In this document: one piece after another, positions 37,376 through 46,147 of the stretch
Position numbering within the stretch: the first letter of the stretch is position 1
How the letters are laid out: every line of letters starts with the position of its first letter
Assembly (NCBI GenBank): GCA_007741555.1
Contig: CP036526.1
Coordinates: forward strand, 3,410,001-3,474,000
DNA: 64,000 nt
Direction: 5' to 3'
DNA from: Stieleria marina
Lineage (GTDB): Bacteria; Planctomycetota; Planctomycetia; Pirellulales; Pirellulaceae
Notes under the pieces: generated by a model
The model's database searches: none
Seen by the model: the letters and a program-made list of their open reading frames with translations, nothing else
What the model was told of the DNA's origin: nothing
Position numbers and translations under genes: made by a program

Positions 37376-39646
37376 TCACCGTCGCAGCTGTCGCGTGGCG
37401 TCTTCGTCGCTCGTCGCTTGGACTTCTGCCAAAATGCGACTGAAATTGTCAATCGTTCTTCGCCGTGGTACCGCCGTTGCTTCCACGGTTCGCTCTCCCC
37501 CGCAGACTTCTTGCGCTAGAAACTGTGAAAGCGTTTCGGGGGTCGGGTATCTCCACGCAATGACGGCAGAGATTTGTACACCAAGCCAGTCTTCTAACTC
37601 CTGAGTCAGTTCCACTGCGGCAAGTGAATCGATGCCAAAGTCAGCGAACGGACGATTGCGTAGGGAATCGCTTGGGCTGACGCCTCCGCGTGCGACAAGC
37701 CAATCGATCAACCAGGCCTGGATTTGATCGGCAAATCGCTGCACGTCGCCTTCATCCATGGATTTTCCGGCTCGATTTGGCAAAGGCGGCGGACGCCGAA
37801 GCGTTTTGGCCGGTCGCTCCCGGTCGGTTTCGATGGCCGATGGTGTCGTTGCGTTCACGTCGGCCGTGTCTTGTGCCTCGCTGCTGTCGGTTACGCCGCC
37901 GGGTGTGTTCTGGGATACAGTTTGGGGAGCGTTTTCAGACGCGATAGGTAACAGCCACTGCTGGACGGATTTTAGGTCACCGCTCTCGAACATTTGTCGA
38001 CAAAGATTGCGTTGCTGTTTGCCGCTGGTGGTTCGTGGCAAACTAGCTTGTCGAATCAACACGACTGCTCCGACTTTCAAGTCATGGGCCTGCGTCACCG
38101 ATGTTCGCACGCATGCAATGACTTCGTCCAGATCTGCGTTTTTGTGATGCCGATCAATCTCATTGACGACAACAAGACGTTCGCCAAAAGCAGAATCGAC
38201 GGCGAACGCAGCTCCCGCGCCAAACATCAACGCTTCGTGAGAATTCTCCACCGTCGCTTCGATATCTTGCGGGTAATGATTCTGGCCGCGGATGATGACC
38301 ACGTCTTTGATGCGGCCGGTGACAAACAGGCGACCGTCAGTCAAGAAACCCAGGTCACCCGTACGCAAGAACGGCCCGCGACCGTCCGCCGTCGTTGCCT
38401 GAAAAATCTCGGCGGTGTCTTCAGGCCGCCGCCAGTAGCCTTTCGCGACACTTTCGCCTTGAATCCAGATTTCTCCGACGCAATTATCCGCCAGTGCGGT
38501 ATGTGACTCGGGATCAACGACAACGATCTCTTGCCCCAGTAAAGCCTGGCCGCAGTCGACCAAGGATTGCGATGCTTGGGACTCCGCGATTTCTTCGACG
38601 CGATGTTCGACCAGGGCGTTGCGCGAAACATGCTTGGGAGTTGGAATCGATGGGCCAACGTTGCCAGCTGCCATCAAAGTCGCTTCGGCCAATCCGTAAC
38701 AGGGATAGAATGCACTGGCATCGAAATGGGCGGGAGCAAATGCATCGCCAAACTGCGTCAAGGTTTCGCTGCGAACAGGTTCGCCCGAGCAAAACGCAAC
38801 CTTCCAGCAACTCAGATCCAAGCCTTCGCGATCGCGCGGAGTCGTTTTTCGCACGCAGTAATCGTAGGCAAAGTTTGGGGCACCGCTAACAGCGGCGCGA
38901 TATTTGGAAATCATTTGCAACCAGCGAATCGGCCGCTGCAAAAATGACGTTGGCGACATCAGCACGCTGTGCCCGCCTTCGGAGACGACGCCCAAAATGC
39001 CGCAAATCAATCCCATGTCATGATACGCAGGCAACCAGAACGCGCCCGTTCGGTTCGTGATTTCGCCCACGTCGTTTCCATGCCGAATCATCGCGATGTT
39101 GTGGATCAAATTCCGATGTGAAACCATGACCCCCTTGGGCTGACTGGTCGAACCGGAGGTGTACTGCAAGAATGCAAGATCGTCAGCCTTAGTAGCTGGC
39201 CGCAACCAAGTCTTGCTTGATTCTTCTAATTTATCGGTGGCTAGCCACCGTAATTTTGCCAGTTCGGGCGCGACTGATTTTACGTCCAACAGTTGCAGCG
39301 AAGCATTGGTCGTCAGTACGACCGAAGGGTGGCAATCATTGGCAATCGACGACAGCCGAGGCATCGGTCGCCGGGGACGCGGATAGGTTGCGGGCACCGG
39401 CAATACGCCAGCGTAGATGCAGCCGAAGAACGCGGCGACAAAATCTAGCCCGGTTGGATAGACCAACAACGCTCGATCGCCTGGCTGAGCGAATGATGAC
39501 AGTTCAGTGGCGATTCGCACGGCTGCGGAGTGCAAGTGGTGGTATGTCATCACCGACTCTTCGCCGCTTTCACTCAAGAACGTAAACGCGCGCCGATCGG
39601 AATTTGCGGCCGCGTTGACTTCCAGCATCTCGATCAGGGTGTCCAA
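37376..39646 (-). CDS. Fatty acyl-AMP ligase fused to acyl carrier protein (FAAL-ACP)
   Basis: 756 residues. The adenylating domain has the FAAL/FadD32-type motifs VLPVPATYPRPRR, LQYTSGSTSQPKGVM (TSG from residue 163), FWLPAYHDMGL, FYPCYGLAEATL and GRIKDVVIIRGQNHYPQDIE. FAALs make acyl-adenylates for transfer to a carrier protein instead of CoA. A Pro/Thr-rich linker (about 560-625) leads to a carrier domain with FGIDSLAAVEL, phosphopantetheine on Ser674. The start is ATG 39646. The gene is 197 bases upstream of the PKS-NRPS on the same strand, so it most likely supplies the starter fatty acid to the KS. A 7-bp inverted repeat overlaps its stop codon (37365-37380) but has no T tract. Confidence 0.93.
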   Translation of the reverse strand: MDTLIEMLEVNAAANSDRRAFTFLSESGEESVMTYHHLHSAAVRIATELSSFAQPGDRALLVYPTGLDFVAAFFGCIYAGVLPVPATYPRPRRPMPRLSSIANDCHPSVVLTTNASLQLLDVKSVAPELAKLRWLATDKLEESSKTWLRPATKADDLAFLQYTSGSTSQPKGVMVSHRNLIHNIAMIRHGNDVGEITNRTGAFWLPAYHDMGLICGILGVVSEGGHSVLMSPTSFLQRPIRWLQMISKYRAAVSGAPNFAYDYCVRKTTPRDREGLDLSCWKVAFCSGEPVRSETLTQFGDAFAPAHFDASAFYPCYGLAEATLMAAGNVGPSIPTPKHVSRNALVEHRVEEIAESQASQSLVDCGQALLGQEIVVVDPESHTALADNCVGEIWIQGESVAKGYWRRPEDTAEIFQATTADGRGPFLRTGDLGFLTDGRLFVTGRIKDVVIIRGQNHYPQDIEATVENSHEALMFGAGAAFAVDSAFGERLVVVNEIDRHHKNADLDEVIACVRTSVTQAHDLKVGAVVLIRQASLPRTTSGKQQRNLCRQMFESGDLKSVQQWLLPIASENAPQTVSQNTPGGVTDSSEAQDTADVNATTPSAIETDRERPAKTLRRPPPLPNRAGKSMDEGDVQRFADQIQAWLIDWLVARGGVSPSDSLRNRPFADFGIDSLAAVELTQELEDWLGVQISAVIAWRYPTPETLSQFLAQEVCGGERTVEATAVPRRRTIDNFSRILAEVQATSDEDATRQLRR

Positions 39647-39996
39647 GTCGGTTCTCCGTTATGCATTCGTTTTGGCCAAGCCCCAGTCGTTAGTCATTCA
39701 ATTGCGAATCATACAGCGCGTCGTGGGTCGGTATCACTGCTGCCGCACGTGGTTGAGCAGGAAGTGGGTGAATAGTCGGCGCGGCATCGTGACAAGGACA
39801 GCGATGAGAACAACTGTGCGCTAGCTGCGGCGCGTTGGAGCCCGTTTATTGAAGCCGTGTGTCGGAAAACACATCAACACGTTTACTTAGGTTGTTGACT
39901 TTTATGCGCCCCGTGTGTCGCCCGCTTGAGCCGTATTGATTAGGCGATCGATTCTGTTGATCGCGTTTCAATTCCTTTGCCGAAAGAGAAACCGTT
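39647..39996. other. Divergent intergenic region upstream of the FAAL-ACP operon
   Basis: 350 bases between the start of the lipid operon (leftward) and the SPFH gene (rightward). I see no gene. TTGACT near 39894 resembles a -35 box for the rightward gene, but no matching -10 follows. GAAAGAGA at 39982-39989 is the probable ribosome site of the SPFH gene. The promoter of the 16-kb biosynthetic operon must lie here, but I could not identify it or any operator. Confidence 0.55.
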
Positions 39997-40953
39997 ATGT
40001 CACCGCATCCATCATCCACGGCAGTGGAGACGATCGTTCCAGCACAGTCGGGCTGGGGACCACTCCTGGTCGCTTTGGGGTGCCTCTTGGCAGGGATCTT
40101 GTTGATTATCACCGGCGCGGTAATTGGGGGCTTTGCGGTGCTGCTGATTCTCTTTGGCATCGCTTCGATTCTGACAGGAATCATTGGATTGTGCGGGATG
40201 ATGGCAGTTCAGCCCAACCAGTCTCGCGTCTTGCTGCTTTTCGGAGAGTATCGCGGAACGATCAAGGAGTCCGGTTTCTTCTGGGTCAATCCATTTTACT
40301 CGAAGAAGAAAGTCAGCCTTCGAGTTCGTAACTTTGAAACAGGATCGTCCACGACTCCCGAACAACGCAACGCGCAAGGTGTTGTGACGCAGCAAAAATC
40401 ACGCAGCAACAGTCGGCCTTCCAAAGTGAACGATCGCGATGGTAATCCGATCGAGATTTCGGCGGTGGTGGTGTGGAAGGTGATTGATACGGCCGAGGCA
40501 CTCTTTGAAGTTGATGACTTCGAGAATTTTGTGGAAGTTCAAAGCGAGGCCGCTTTGCGTAGCCTGGCCACGCGTTATCCGTACGATAGTGACGACCATG
40601 AAGAATCACTGCGTGGAAGCACCGAATCAATTTGCGACAAGCTTCGCGACGACATCCACGAACGGTTGGAGAAAGCGGGCGTGCAAGTGTTGGAAGCTCG
40701 CATCAGTCACTTGGCTTACGCCCCCGAGATCGCCGCCGCGATGTTGCAGCGACAGCAGGCTGGCGCGGTCGTCGCAGCTCGGACTCGCATCGTCGATGGT
40801 GCCGTTGGAATGGTTGACATGGCTCTGGATCATCTCAAACGGGACAACATTGTGGAACTCAATGACGATCAACGCGCCACGCTGGTGTCCAACTTGCTGG
40901 TTGTGTTGTGCAGCGATCGACACACCCAGCCGGTCGTGCAGACCGGCGCGTAG
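39997..40953 (+). CDS. SPFH/Band 7 (stomatin-prohibitin) membrane protein
   Basis: 318 residues. Two N-terminal hydrophobic hairpin helices (GPLLVALGCLLAGILLIITG and AVLLILFGIASILTGIIGLC) are followed by an SPFH domain: QPNQSRVLLLFGEYRGTIKESGFFWVNPF, DGNPIEISAVVVWKVIDTAEALFEVDDFENFV, then the coiled region with ARISHLAYAPEIAAAMLQRQQA. These proteins scaffold membrane microdomains and can regulate proteases or membrane fluidity. Length and order match bacterial members such as the E. coli QmcA relatives. It is convergent with pdxJ; no partner NfeD gene is adjacent. Confidence 0.88.
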   Translation: MSPHPSSTAVETIVPAQSGWGPLLVALGCLLAGILLIITGAVIGGFAVLLILFGIASILTGIIGLCGMMAVQPNQSRVLLLFGEYRGTIKESGFFWVNPFYSKKKVSLRVRNFETGSSTTPEQRNAQGVVTQQKSRSNSRPSKVNDRDGNPIEISAVVVWKVIDTAEALFEVDDFENFVEVQSEAALRSLATRYPYDSDDHEESLRGSTESICDKLRDDIHERLEKAGVQVLEARISHLAYAPEIAAAMLQRQQAGAVVAARTRIVDGAVGMVDMALDHLKRDNIVELNDDQRATLVSNLLVVLCSDRHTQPVVQTGA

Positions 40954-40988
40954 ATCTGGTTGCGAGCCAATTGGGTTGTAGGATCGTG

Positions 40989-41708
40989 CTAAGCGACCAA
41001 ATCCAAAATACGTCGCATTTCTGCCACCGCTTCACGCATGCCGACCATGACAGCGCGACTGACGATGGAGTGACCGATGTTAAGTTCCACCATTGCGGGA
41101 ATCATTGCGACATCGCGAACGTTGGTGTAGTTCAATCCATGGCCAGCGTGCAGTCGCATGTTGGCCGACTGGGTTGCTTGGCCGCAGGCAACTAATCGCG
41201 AAAGTTCGACTTGGCGTGCGTCGTGTTTTGCCAACGCGTAGGGGCCGGTATGAAGTTCGACTGCGTCGACACCCAGCTTGGCGGCTGCTTCGACTTGGGC
41301 CGGTTCGGGATCAATGAATAGGCTGGTCAGAATACCCGCGTCTTTGAGCCGGGCGATCGCTTTGGCAATGCGTCCCTTGTCGTTGATCACATCCAAGCCG
41401 CCCTCGGTGGTGACTTCTTCGCGGCTTTCGGGGACAAGCAGACCCCAGTCGGGTTTTGCGTGGCAAGCGATCGCGACCACGTCGTCGGCGCATGCGAGTT
41501 CGAAATTTGTTTTCACGGTGACCGTTTGCATTAACACATCCACGTCACGATCTTGGATATGGCGGCGGTCTTCGCGTAAGTGAAATGTGATGCCGTCGGC
41601 GCCGCCTTGTTCGGCCAGCGCAGCTGCAACGACCGGGTCGGGTTCGTACGTCCGGCGTGCTTGTCGCACCGTTGCGACATGGTCAATGTTGACACCTAAT
41701 TCGATCAT
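40989..41708 (-). CDS. pdxJ: Pyridoxine 5'-phosphate synthase
   Basis: 239 residues, the standard PdxJ length. Family blocks are intact: [24 protein letters not shown] at the start, [16 protein letters not shown], and [11 protein letters not shown] near the end, which includes catalytic His and Glu positions. The enzyme condenses 1-deoxy-D-xylulose 5-phosphate with 3-amino-2-oxopropyl phosphate in the DXP-dependent vitamin B6 route in the cytoplasm. It lies ten bases downstream of the eboE-like gene on the same strand, so the two are probably co-transcribed. Confidence 0.97.
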   Translation of the reverse strand: MIELGVNIDHVATVRQARRTYEPDPVVAAALAEQGGADGITFHLREDRRHIQDRDVDVLMQTVTVKTNFELACADDVVAIACHAKPDWGLLVPESREEVTTEGGLDVINDKGRIAKAIARLKDAGILTSLFIDPEPAQVEAAAKLGVDAVELHTGPYALAKHDARQVELSRLVACGQATQSANMRLHAGHGLNYTNVRDVAMIPAMVELNIGHSIVSRAVMVGMREAVAEMRRILDLVA

Positions 41709-41718
41709 CGTAGTTCCT

Positions 41719-42990
41719 TTAGCCAGCCATCACGATTGCTTTTCGCAGCCAATCGATCTCATCGGCAATGTCGTCAGCAAGTCCACGTTTACGCATTGAT
41801 TCGGGCAGCACCGTCCAGGCATACGTTTCGACTTCTAAGTGCCCTGTGAAATCGATGGACGAATTTTTGTTCAACAAGGTTCGCAGCACCTCCAATACAT
41901 CTTGGTGACTGGTGCTCAAGTGCCCGAAGCGTTCCAAGAAAACCGGGACATGAAAATGAACAACCCAGTTCAGGTCATCCACGATCGATTGACCGTCGGC
42001 TCGGTTTTCCTTGACCGACTGGATCAGTGCGGGCAAATCTTCGGCCAACGAAAATGCACCGGTACTGTCTCGCCGTCCCGTTTGATGCAGATAGCGGTCT
42101 TCTGCAAAATCGGACAACTGATCGATCGCTTCGATGCGTCGGGCGTTGGCCATGGATTCCCAGTCGACAACAATCGCGCTGCTGACTTGGACTTTGCCGA
42201 TACCGATTTCCGCTCGGGCCAATCGTCCGATCACTTCGGCTTGCGGTTCCATCATCACCGCGCTGTGGCAAACGTCGTGACACACGGTGATGTATCGACG
42301 GTGACTTGGTTCGGGTAGCTGGCTTTCAAAGAAAGCCAAAACGTCGTCCGTGGTGTCCAAGACGCAGCCGGGTTCTGGTTCGATCGCGACGACAATCCGC
42401 TTGCCGGTCCGTGATTCGATGTCGGCCAGATAGTCGGCCATGGATCGAAAGTTTGCACCAGCGCCGTCGATCAGCTTGGGGCCGTTGGCGTTTTCGCTGG
42501 AGCCCTTGGGATTGTTGGGCCAACCAATTGGGACCGTGCTGATCGATCCGACCGGAGCGTTGGAGGGGGGTTGGTTTGCCTGATCTTCGCCTGGCATGAT
42601 CACCGTCAGAATGTCGGCGAGTCGCTTGGTGTATTCCAGGCGTTCGGAATCGCACCAAGTGGGTAAATAGACTTGGTGTTTGACAACGTCCTGATGAAAA
42701 TTGTCGAACGGAAACCCGTTGATCGTAAACGCACTTAAGCGTCTTTCATTTAGGAACGCCGCGAAGTCTTGCAGATTGCTGCTCTGCGTCAGATCTCGAG
42801 ACGCGGTTTCTGGAATCCACAGTCCTACGCCGAGGTCGTCAGACGCACCGTAAGTGCCGCGGTCGATCAGGTTGTTTCGCACTGAAACGGCAAATCGATC
42901 CAAATTGTCGCAGATCGATGGAAAATCAACTCCGGCGTGCACGTTCGTGCAATAGCCGACAGTTAATTCTGGGGGGCCTATATTCGTCAC
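41719..42990 (-). CDS. EboE-like metabolite traffic protein (TIM-barrel)
   Basis: About 423 residues from GTG 42990, which has AAGGA upstream; a GTG at 43017 is also possible. EboE hallmarks are [11 protein letters not shown] at the start, [31 protein letters not shown], and metal or substrate-binding motifs [16 protein letters not shown] and [15 protein letters not shown] in a xylose-isomerase-like barrel. Ebo proteins (eboA-F) are needed for moving precursors such as scytonemin monomers to the periplasm in cyanobacteria and are found in many other bacteria. None of eboA, B, C, D or F is next to it here. Its partner is pdxJ, which suggests a different role in this organism. Confidence 0.78.
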   Translation of the reverse strand: MTNIGPPELTVGYCTNVHAGVDFPSICDNLDRFAVSVRNNLIDRGTYGASDDLGVGLWIPETASRDLTQSSNLQDFAAFLNERRLSAFTINGFPFDNFHQDVVKHQVYLPTWCDSERLEYTKRLADILTVIMPGEDQANQPPSNAPVGSISTVPIGWPNNPKGSSENANGPKLIDGAGANFRSMADYLADIESRTGKRIVVAIEPEPGCVLDTTDDVLAFFESQLPEPSHRRYITVCHDVCHSAVMMEPQAEVIGRLARAEIGIGKVQVSSAIVVDWESMANARRIEAIDQLSDFAEDRYLHQTGRRDSTGAFSLAEDLPALIQSVKENRADGQSIVDDLNWVVHFHVPVFLERFGHLSTSHQDVLEVLRTLLNKNSSIDFTGHLEVETYAWTVLPESMRKRGLADDIADEIDWLRKAIVMAG

Positions 42991-43127
42991 AGCTCGACGT
43001 CCTTGAAAAAAGTTCACTGGCTTGTTCTACCACAAACTGGGCCAGTCACACACTTGTCGTAATAGCAGACTAAACTGCGATGCTGGCTCACGCTATTGGC
43101 TCGCTTTCCTCATCAAGAATCCCACCC

Positions 43128-45557
43128 GTGAATCGCTACTTTCTAACCCTGGTTTTGACTGTCCTAGCAGCCCTGCCTGCTTCGGCACAATTACTGTCCA
43201 ACGGCAAACATTCCGATTCGACCGATCGCTTTTTTCAGATCGAATCGTGGTTGCCGACTCCCACCGAATCTCGTTTGGCATCGGGGGCGCCCGGTCCTCG
43301 CTACTGGCAGCAGCGTGCCGACTACCAAATCGATGTGACGCTAGATGATCAAAATCAGCGACTCTCGGGGACTTCGCGGATCACCTACCGCAACCAGTCG
43401 CCGCATACGTTGCGATACATCTGGGTCCAGTTGGATCAAAACATCTTCCGCAGCGATTCGGATTCTGCGACCACGCGGACCGCGCCTTCGTTTAACTCGC
43501 GTGTGCCGTTCAACACGATGAAATCGATTTTGGCACGCGAATCGTTTGATGGCGGTTACAAGATCAAAAGCGTCAGCGATGCCAACGGGACGGCGATGGA
43601 CCACACCATTGTCAAAACGATGATGCGAGTCGATCTGAAGTCCGCGTTGCCTCCCGGTGAGTCGACTCAATTTGCGATCGATTACGAATTCAACATTGTC
43701 GATGCCAAATTGATCCGTGCGCGGAGCGGCAGCGAGTATTTCAAGGAAGACGAAAACTACATCTATGAGATAGCGCAGTTCTTTCCCCGTGTCGCTGCCT
43801 ACACGGACTACGCCGGTTGGCAGCACAAGCAGTTTTTGGGGCGCGGAGAGTTTACTCTTGAATTCGGTGACTACACCGTCAGCATCACGGCACCCAAAAA
43901 CATGGTCGTGTCTGCTACGGGCGAACTTCGTAACGCCGACGAAGTGCTAAAGCCAGAGTGGGCAGAGAGGTTGAATCAGGCAAAGCAGAGTGAGAAAGCG
44001 ATCTTTGTCATTACGCCAGAAGAAGCCAAAGAGAACGAATCGAACAAAAGCCGCCAGACGAAAACGTGGGTCTTTGAAGCAAAGAATGTTCGGGACTTTG
44101 CCTTTGCTGCCAGTCGCAAATTCATTTGGGATGCCGTGGGCGTCGATGTCGACGGACAAACGGTGATGGCGATGTCGTACTATCCCAACGAAGCGGAACC
44201 GCTGTGGAGCAAGTACTCGACCGAGTCGATCGCCCATACGCTGCAGATTTATGGCCGCTATTCGTTTGCGTACCCGTACCCTGTCGCGATCAGTGTTAAT
44301 GGTCCCGTCTATGGGATGGAGTACCCCATGATTTGTTTCAATGGGCCGCGACCCGAGGAGGACGGGACGTATAGCAAAGGAACAAAGTACGGATTGATCT
44401 CGGTAGTGATTCACGAAGTCGGCCACAACTTTTTTCCGATGATTGTCAACAGTGACGAACGCCAGTGGACCTGGATGGATGAGGGGCTGAACACGTTTTT
44501 GCAGTACTTGGCAGAACAAGAATGGGAAGACGATTATCCGTCACGTCGCGGTGATCCTGAGAAAATTGTTCCCTACATGCGTGGCGGTAATCAGCGGCCC
44601 ATCATGACGGGCAGCGAAGAAATCCTGCAGTTTGGCGACAATGCGTACGGCAAACCGGCCACGGCATTGAACGTGCTGCGCGAAACCATTCTTGGACGCG
44701 AGTTGTTTGACTTTGCGTTTGCCGAGTACGCACGTCGTTGGAAATTCAAGCGTCCGACACCGTCGGATTTCTTTCGCACGATGGAAGACGCCTCGGGCGT
44801 GGATTTAGATTGGTTCTGGCGCGGTTGGTTTTACAGTACCGATCACGTCGACATCGGCATCGATCAATTGCGATGGTACAAGATCGATAGCGGCGATCCA
44901 GACGAATCGGCCGAACGAAAGCGTCAGGAACGCGACAAGAAGGAACCGACGCTTAGCAAGAAACTGAACGCTGATTTGCCCAAGCGGATTACTTGGCAGC
45001 CCGGGTTGAAGGATTTCTACAACAGCCCCGAGTACGATCCGTTGAAAGCCGAAGAGGACGACCGCAAGGCATTTCAGAAATTCTTGGACGGATTGGACAG
45101 CGACGAAAGAGGTTTGCTGCGACGCAAAACCAATTTTTACGTTGTCAAGTTTCGTAACCATGGTGGATTGGTGATGCCGATCATCATCCGTGTCCATTAC
45201 AACGACAACACTACGGAGATGATCACGCTGCCAGCCCAGATTTGGCGATCCAACAGTCGGCAAGTCGACAAGCTACTCGTTAGCGACAAGGAGATCGTGC
45301 GACTGGAGCTTGATCCGCGAAGGCAGACGGCTGACGTCGAGTACGGAAACAATTTCTGGCCACCGAAATTGGTGCCAAGCCGTTTCAAGCTTTTCAAGGA
45401 TGCCAAAACAAAGAACCCGATGCAAAAGGCGGAGGCGAAGAAAAAGAGCAAGTCCAAGAAAGACAAGGCGGACGACGAAGACGCTGATGAGTCGGACAAG
45501 AGCGACAAGGCTGAGTCAAAAAACGACGATGAGGACGACAAGGAATCCGACGAATAA
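43128..45557 (+). CDS. Secreted M1-family zinc metallopeptidase
   Basis: About 809 residues from GTG 43128, which gives a clean signal peptide (MNRYFLTLVLTVLAALPASA); the in-frame ATG at 43080 would put 16 polar residues in front of it. The zinc site is HEVGH (429-433) with the third ligand Glu452 in WMDEGLN, the M1 spacing of 18. GMEYP stands where aminopeptidases have GAMEN and should bind the substrate N-terminus. The C-terminus is an extreme run of Lys, Asp, Glu and Ser. Large M1-like peptidases of this form are common in Bacteroidetes and Planctomycetes. The stop codon overlaps the start of the next gene (TAATG), implying translational coupling. Confidence 0.88.
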   Translation: MNRYFLTLVLTVLAALPASAQLLSNGKHSDSTDRFFQIESWLPTPTESRLASGAPGPRYWQQRADYQIDVTLDDQNQRLSGTSRITYRNQSPHTLRYIWVQLDQNIFRSDSDSATTRTAPSFNSRVPFNTMKSILARESFDGGYKIKSVSDANGTAMDHTIVKTMMRVDLKSALPPGESTQFAIDYEFNIVDAKLIRARSGSEYFKEDENYIYEIAQFFPRVAAYTDYAGWQHKQFLGRGEFTLEFGDYTVSITAPKNMVVSATGELRNADEVLKPEWAERLNQAKQSEKAIFVITPEEAKENESNKSRQTKTWVFEAKNVRDFAFAASRKFIWDAVGVDVDGQTVMAMSYYPNEAEPLWSKYSTESIAHTLQIYGRYSFAYPYPVAISVNGPVYGMEYPMICFNGPRPEEDGTYSKGTKYGLISVVIHEVGHNFFPMIVNSDERQWTWMDEGLNTFLQYLAEQEWEDDYPSRRGDPEKIVPYMRGGNQRPIMTGSEEILQFGDNAYGKPATALNVLRETILGRELFDFAFAEYARRWKFKRPTPSDFFRTMEDASGVDLDWFWRGWFYSTDHVDIGIDQLRWYKIDSGDPDESAERKRQERDKKEPTLSKKLNADLPKRITWQPGLKDFYNSPEYDPLKAEEDDRKAFQKFLDGLDSDERGLLRRKTNFYVVKFRNHGGLVMPIIIRVHYNDNTTEMITLPAQIWRSNSRQVDKLLVSDKEIVRLELDPRRQTADVEYGNNFWPPKLVPSRFKLFKDAKTKNPMQKAEAKKKSKSKKDKADDEDADESDKSDKAESKNDDEDDKESDE

Positions 45558-46147
45558 TGTGCTTGCTATTTGTTCTAACGGCTTTGCTGCACCCCGTTCA
45601 CGAAACCGTGTCGGAGCTGCAATGGAATGCCCAAACGCGCCGCGTCGAAGTGGCGCTGCGAATGAGTGTGTTGGACGAAGAATGGGTCAAACGCAATCAA
45701 GGTCCGGGCATTCGCAAGGAAAACACCCGGACGTGGGCGGTCTCTTACCTTTCCGAAACGTTCCGGATCGATCCAGGCAGCGTGTTGGAGTCTGAAAAGC
45801 CGAACGCCAAGAAGTCGGTTTATCATTGGGTCGGACGAAAAGAGGAAGGCGCGCATGTGTGGTGGTTTTTTGAAATCGAGCCGGTGGACAAAAAGAAGCC
45901 GCGAATCATTTCGCAGGAAATGTTTTTCAGCCGCGAACAGGGATACAGTAATCGCGTGCTGATCCTGGGATCGCCGCCGGCATCGGCGAATGGGACCAAA
46001 TTGGCTGATCCGGATAAGAAAACCCAACCGGCACGCGGCGGCAAACAACCCACCGTGTCACGCCGCAGTGTCACGCTTACAATCCAGCGACCGACCGCGA
46101 AACTGGATGCAAGTGTTGATGACAAACAAGAAAACAGCAAACTCTGA
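45557..46147 (+). CDS. DUF6702-like secreted or periplasmic protein
   Basis: 196 residues beginning with a short hydrophobic stretch (MCLLFVLTALL) and then HPVHETVSELQWNAQTRRVEVALRM, the typical start of DUF6702 proteins (HPxHxSxxExxWN). Members of this family commonly follow an M1 peptidase or sit near secreted enzymes, as here, where its ATG overlaps the peptidase stop by one base. The C-terminal third is Lys/Pro/Gln rich and poorly conserved. Its end overlaps the CinA-like gene by 29 bases. The function of the family is unknown. Confidence 0.72.
   Translation: MCLLFVLTALLHPVHETVSELQWNAQTRRVEVALRMSVLDEEWVKRNQGPGIRKENTRTWAVSYLSETFRIDPGSVLESEKPNAKKSVYHWVGRKEEGAHVWWFFEIEPVDKKKPRIISQEMFFSREQGYSNRVLILGSPPASANGTKLADPDKKTQPARGGKQPTVSRRSVTLTIQRPTAKLDASVDDKQENSKL

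Noticed and set aside
37365-37380. GGTGATC/GATCACC palindrome as a terminator between FAAL-ACP and PKS-NRPS
   Set aside because: It overlaps the FAAL stop codon, has a two-base centre and no T tract; co-transcription is more likely.
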